Assembly (NCBI GenBank): GCA_008638375.1
Contig: CM018052.1
Location: 16,805,950-16,869,949, forward strand
Source of the DNA: Nyssa sinensis
Lineage: Eukaryota; Streptophyta; Magnoliopsida; Cornales; Nyssaceae
Length of the DNA: 64,000 nt
Direction of reading: 5' to 3'
This document shows, one piece after another, positions 61,301 to 64,000 of the stretch. The notes under the pieces are model-generated. The model ran no database searches. It saw nothing but the letters and a program-made list of their open reading frames with translations, and was not told the DNA's origin. Numbering within the stretch: the stretch's first letter is position 1; each line of letters opens with the position of its first letter. A program made the translations under genes and the position numbers.

Positions 61301-62399
61301 TGAATGCTCATAAAAGCATCTATTAAAAAAGTCATGTGTTAAATGTATTTGAATGCAACTACAAGGAGGCCATGTTTTAATGCTTTTAAATAGCATCTAT
61401 TTGTAAGTGTTTTATACCTCTTATTGCCACTAGAAATGCAAGAGAAACTGTGTATAAGCACCACGTATTTCTTTGGGTTCTTCAGAACTCAACTATGACA
61501 CAAATAAATGCCAGGTAGCAGGATTTAATCCCCCAGGCATGAGATATCTCCAAGAAAAGTAAAATGGGAATCTGGTTCGAAAAGGATTCTACTAATGAAA
61601 GTGATAAGATGTTATGTTGAAAATGGAAGCAGGTTTTACCCTCATTTTCACTATGCATATCTACATGTTTGAAGTTCATATACTCTATTTGAGGAAGTAC
61701 ATGTTTAGCTTGAATTCTTTAAATGTTTCAAAGCTATCTGTTTTAAAGAATGCATATATTCTGTGTTCGAAGTATACGAGCAATTGGTAGTGATTGTTTT
61801 ATAAAATCTCTTATACTAAACCACTGCCAATTGAAAACCCATGACAAATGCTGGAATTACTTACAAGCTTAGATTAGCTTACCCGAATTTTTTTCCGACC
61901 CCCTTTCAAGTAACAGAAGTGATCCTGGCCCTATTTTGTGATGAAGATGTGAAAGCCTTGCCCATTTTGAGGAAGGGCATAGGAAGTTCCTTACAGGGTA
62001 TTATGGAGGGAGTAGGACCATATGTTGGTCACTTTTGTATTGGCAGTTCATAGAATGTCTTGTGGATCGTAGTTATCACTTTTGTTATAGTGAATGTTAG
62101 AGTGTTATGTAACTAAGTCCTGAAGGACAAATGGATATGTATTATGTATGAAATTTTAGAGTTTTTATTATGCTCTGAATGTATAATCATGTATACCGTT
62201 CTGAAGAGCGGCAGTACCGGGCGGATGTGCATAAATTTAAAATAAGAAAAGAAAAGAAAAAGTTTTTCACGCTTTCGCAAACACAGGCCGCATCGTCATC
62301 TGATACTATTTCTTATGTGAGCCTCGCCCTAAGGCCCTTGGGCCGAAGGGTGGCGGTCGCGATATGACATCCGCATAGGGTAGGTTTCGGGTCGTGACA
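58396..62399 (+). repeat. Solo LTR B5 (family B, longest copy)
   Basis: Starts TGTAACACCTTGACCC and ends TTTCGGGTCGTGACA with a perfect TSD TTCTT, splitting RT of element E. 4004 bp. It shares internal blocks with other family B copies (for example TAAAATTTGATGAATAGCAT near 60283) but is clearly diverged. GT and GA tracts at 58718-58970; perfect hairpin at 59569-59590. No coding domain. Confidence 0.85.
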
Positions 62400-62745
62400 T
62401 TCTTCTCATTTGTCTGACCGGGGGATGGCTCGGGTCAGTCTTCAATTTATGAGAGATGAGACTTGGGTCTATTCCTTCCATGTCTTTGGTTTCCCAGGCA
62501 AAGACCGATAGGTTGTCTTTCAAGAACCTGATCATTTCCTCCTGCTCGGACTGGGACAGGTTTGCGCCAAGTTGTAAATGACGTTCCACTCCTTCGGTGC
62601 TTACCAGTGCTCTGATAGGCTCCTGGATTGGTGTTTCCATGCTCTCTGTTCCTCTGGGGCTCAGTGGCTCATCGATCTCAGCAGAGAATTCCGTGCTCTC
62701 ATTCGGCTCAAAAGGCGTAAGGCTCTAGCCCTCCCGAGGCATCTG
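62400..62745 (-). pseudogene. Element E linker and RT N-terminal part
   Basis: Reads METPIQEPIRALVSTEGVER then FLKDNLSVFAWETKDMEGID, the segment that precedes RT in this family, cut by the B5 insertion. Same frame as protease, apart from the conserved TAG and one more TAG at about 62726. Confidence 0.82.
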
Positions 62746-62754
62746 TAGTTGCTA
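62746..62754 (-). promoter_or_regulatory. Candidate leaky stop (TAG CAA CTA)
   Basis: Third occurrence of TAG-CAA-YYA at the protease-RT boundary; protease and RT are in the same frame on both sides. Confidence 0.5.
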
Positions 62755-63290
62755 TTTCTGAGCCTTTCCCTTTAATGCCACAACGTGGCATTCCCGAGCT
62801 GTCGATTGGGAACCTCTGACGGTGCAAACCTTCTCATTCTGAACATATTTTAGGCACTGATACAGGGTGGAAGTGACAGCTTCCATCTGGTGGAGCCATG
62901 GTCTTCCAATGATGATATTATAGGGAGATCTAGAATCTACGACCATATATTCTGAGATCAGCGTCTTCTGATCATCCCCTCTCCCACCGTGGCTAGCAGA
63001 TTAATACTCCCTATCGGCGAGCTTAGGCTCCCATCGAAACCTGCCATCATGGCAGTGGTGGCCTTCAAGTCGGTGGTGCTGAGCTTCATGTGTCGAAAGG
63101 GCTCATAAAACAGTACGTTAATGGAGCTCCCAGTATCTACCAACACTCTCTTGATTTCAAAGTTCGCCACTTTAAGCGAGATGACGAGGGCATCACTGTG
63201 GGGGCGATGTATCCCAGCAAGGTCTAGCTTTGAAAACTGAATGTGTGGCAAGGGCTTTGACCTCTTCTCAATCGCAGAGATCTAAAGGGT
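62755..63290 (-). pseudogene. Element E retropepsin domain
   Basis: VDTGSSINVLF at about 63140, then IIGRPWLHQ near 62910. One G is missing in the run after VGEG (about 62985), shifting the frame. A TAG at about 63282 (CTT TAG ATC) matches the element D stop. Otherwise close to the protease of A and D. Confidence 0.85.
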
Positions 63291-64000
63291 GTTGGGTCCC
63301 GCCCTGGCTTCCCTAGCGTACCGCTTTCTCACTCGATTGGACATTTCAGCTAACAAACTATCTACGTGAAGGACGAAGATGACCTGATTATTTGAGCAGG
63401 GCTGGTCATTTCGAGCCTCCTATTGTTCTGGCCTCTGCTGTTGGGGCCTCTGATCTTACCTCTGGTCCTACCTTTGTTGGGGCCTGTTGTTTCGAGGATT
63501 CTGTCCTCCATCTTGTTGTATAAATTCTCTCAGACGTCCTCGCCAAATTAGTTGTTCAATCTCCTGTTTGAGGTTCTTGCACGCCTCGGTGATGTGTCCA
63601 TAATCCCTGAGGAAATCACAGTACTTGCTCCGATCCCGGAAGTTCGTATGGCCGTGCAGGGGTTCTGGCCGCCCCAGATTCTCATGCATCCGGATTTGTT
63701 GGAAGACATGAGTAAGGGAGGTGTTTAGAGGTGTGAGTGCACTGAAATTTTTGGAGCTGAAATTGCTTTGAGTTCTAGGTGCCATCCTTTTGTCCAGACT
63801 CCTGCCCCTTTTCTGGGAGTTACTGAAGGTCCACTTTTGGGTGTTTTCATCCTTCTGAGCTTTCTCCTTGGCTTCGTGGAAAAATGTCCTCATATCTTCC
63901 AAATTTATGTATTTTCTTGCCCACTTCATGAGCGACGCCATGTCTTTGAGAGGATTTTTTGTCAAGGAATCATGGAACCGCCCAGGCCCTATTCTTGCGT
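63291..64000 (-). pseudogene. Element E gag, C-terminal part (continues beyond window)
   Basis: Open from the window edge region (63965) to a TAG at 63468, with more TAG/TAA stops before protease. Contains the end of the capsid core (KNPLKDMASLMKWARKYINL) and a zinc knuckle CDFLRDYGHITEAC whose first His is Leu. Arg/Gln-rich tail as in A and D. N-terminus outside the window. Confidence 0.83.

Larger units (their letters stand above)
51424..64000 (-). mobile_element. Element E: Tat-lineage retrotransposon, minus strand, 5' end outside window
   Basis: On the minus strand from the right edge: gag (partial), protease, RT, RNase H, aRNH and integrase, then tandem array, accessory gene (plus strand here) and 3' LTR at 51424-51976. 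Interrupted by B5 at 58396-62399. Catalytic residues of RT, aRNH and integrase are all intact, unlike A and D, though stops and a duplication disable it. More diverged from A and D than they are from each other. Confidence 0.92.

Overview
The window looks like intergenic DNA from a large-genome flowering plant, probably a eudicot. Its left edge holds the first two thirds or so of one ordinary plant gene, an F-box protein on the minus strand (1-649). Almost everything else is nested LTR retrotransposons. AT-rich gaps, dinucleotide microsatellites (GA, GT, AT, CT) and 5-bp target-site duplications (TSDs) around almost every insertion support this. No rRNA, tRNA or CRISPR array was seen.

Three related Ty3/gypsy elements form the backbone. 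They are assigned to the Tat lineage from an archaeal-type second RNase H (aRNH) and an antisense accessory gene. Element A is 1248-25239 (+), element D is 26279-39276 (+, perfect TSD GTAAT), and element E is 51424 to beyond 64000 (-). Sense order: LTR, primer binding site, gag, protease, conserved TAG, reverse transcriptase, RNase H, aRNH, integrase, tandem-repeat array, convergent antisense gene with its own TATA box, polypurine tract, LTR. All are decayed by stops, frameshifts and insertions.

These elements are interrupted by large insertions that start TG, end CA and carry 5-bp TSDs, read here as solo LTRs. Five belong to one family (B) with 3-4 kb LTRs: 4435-11240, 5943-9380 (nested in the first), 19061-22138, 26816-29980 and 58396-62399. 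Another family gives 14075-17579, and a related-looking one gives 41898-44027.

The 39.3-51.4 kb stretch holds older debris: a broken plant-transposon-type ORF (41131-44228) followed by a polypurine tract and an LTR rich in GTCGAC palindromes, then a minus-strand gypsy remnant with gag, protease, PBS and one LTR (46150-50348).

The most interesting signals are: (1) the antisense accessory gene has two short GT-AG introns at the same places and phases in all three diverged copies, with TATA boxes upstream; (2) all three copies carry TAG-CAA-YYA, the tobacco-mosaic-type leaky-stop context, between protease and reverse transcriptase; (3) family B LTRs carry a hairpin whose arms change in a compensating way between copies; (4) each Tat element has its own tandem array (60, 83 or 71 bp) built around a CAGACC/GGTCTG inverted motif.
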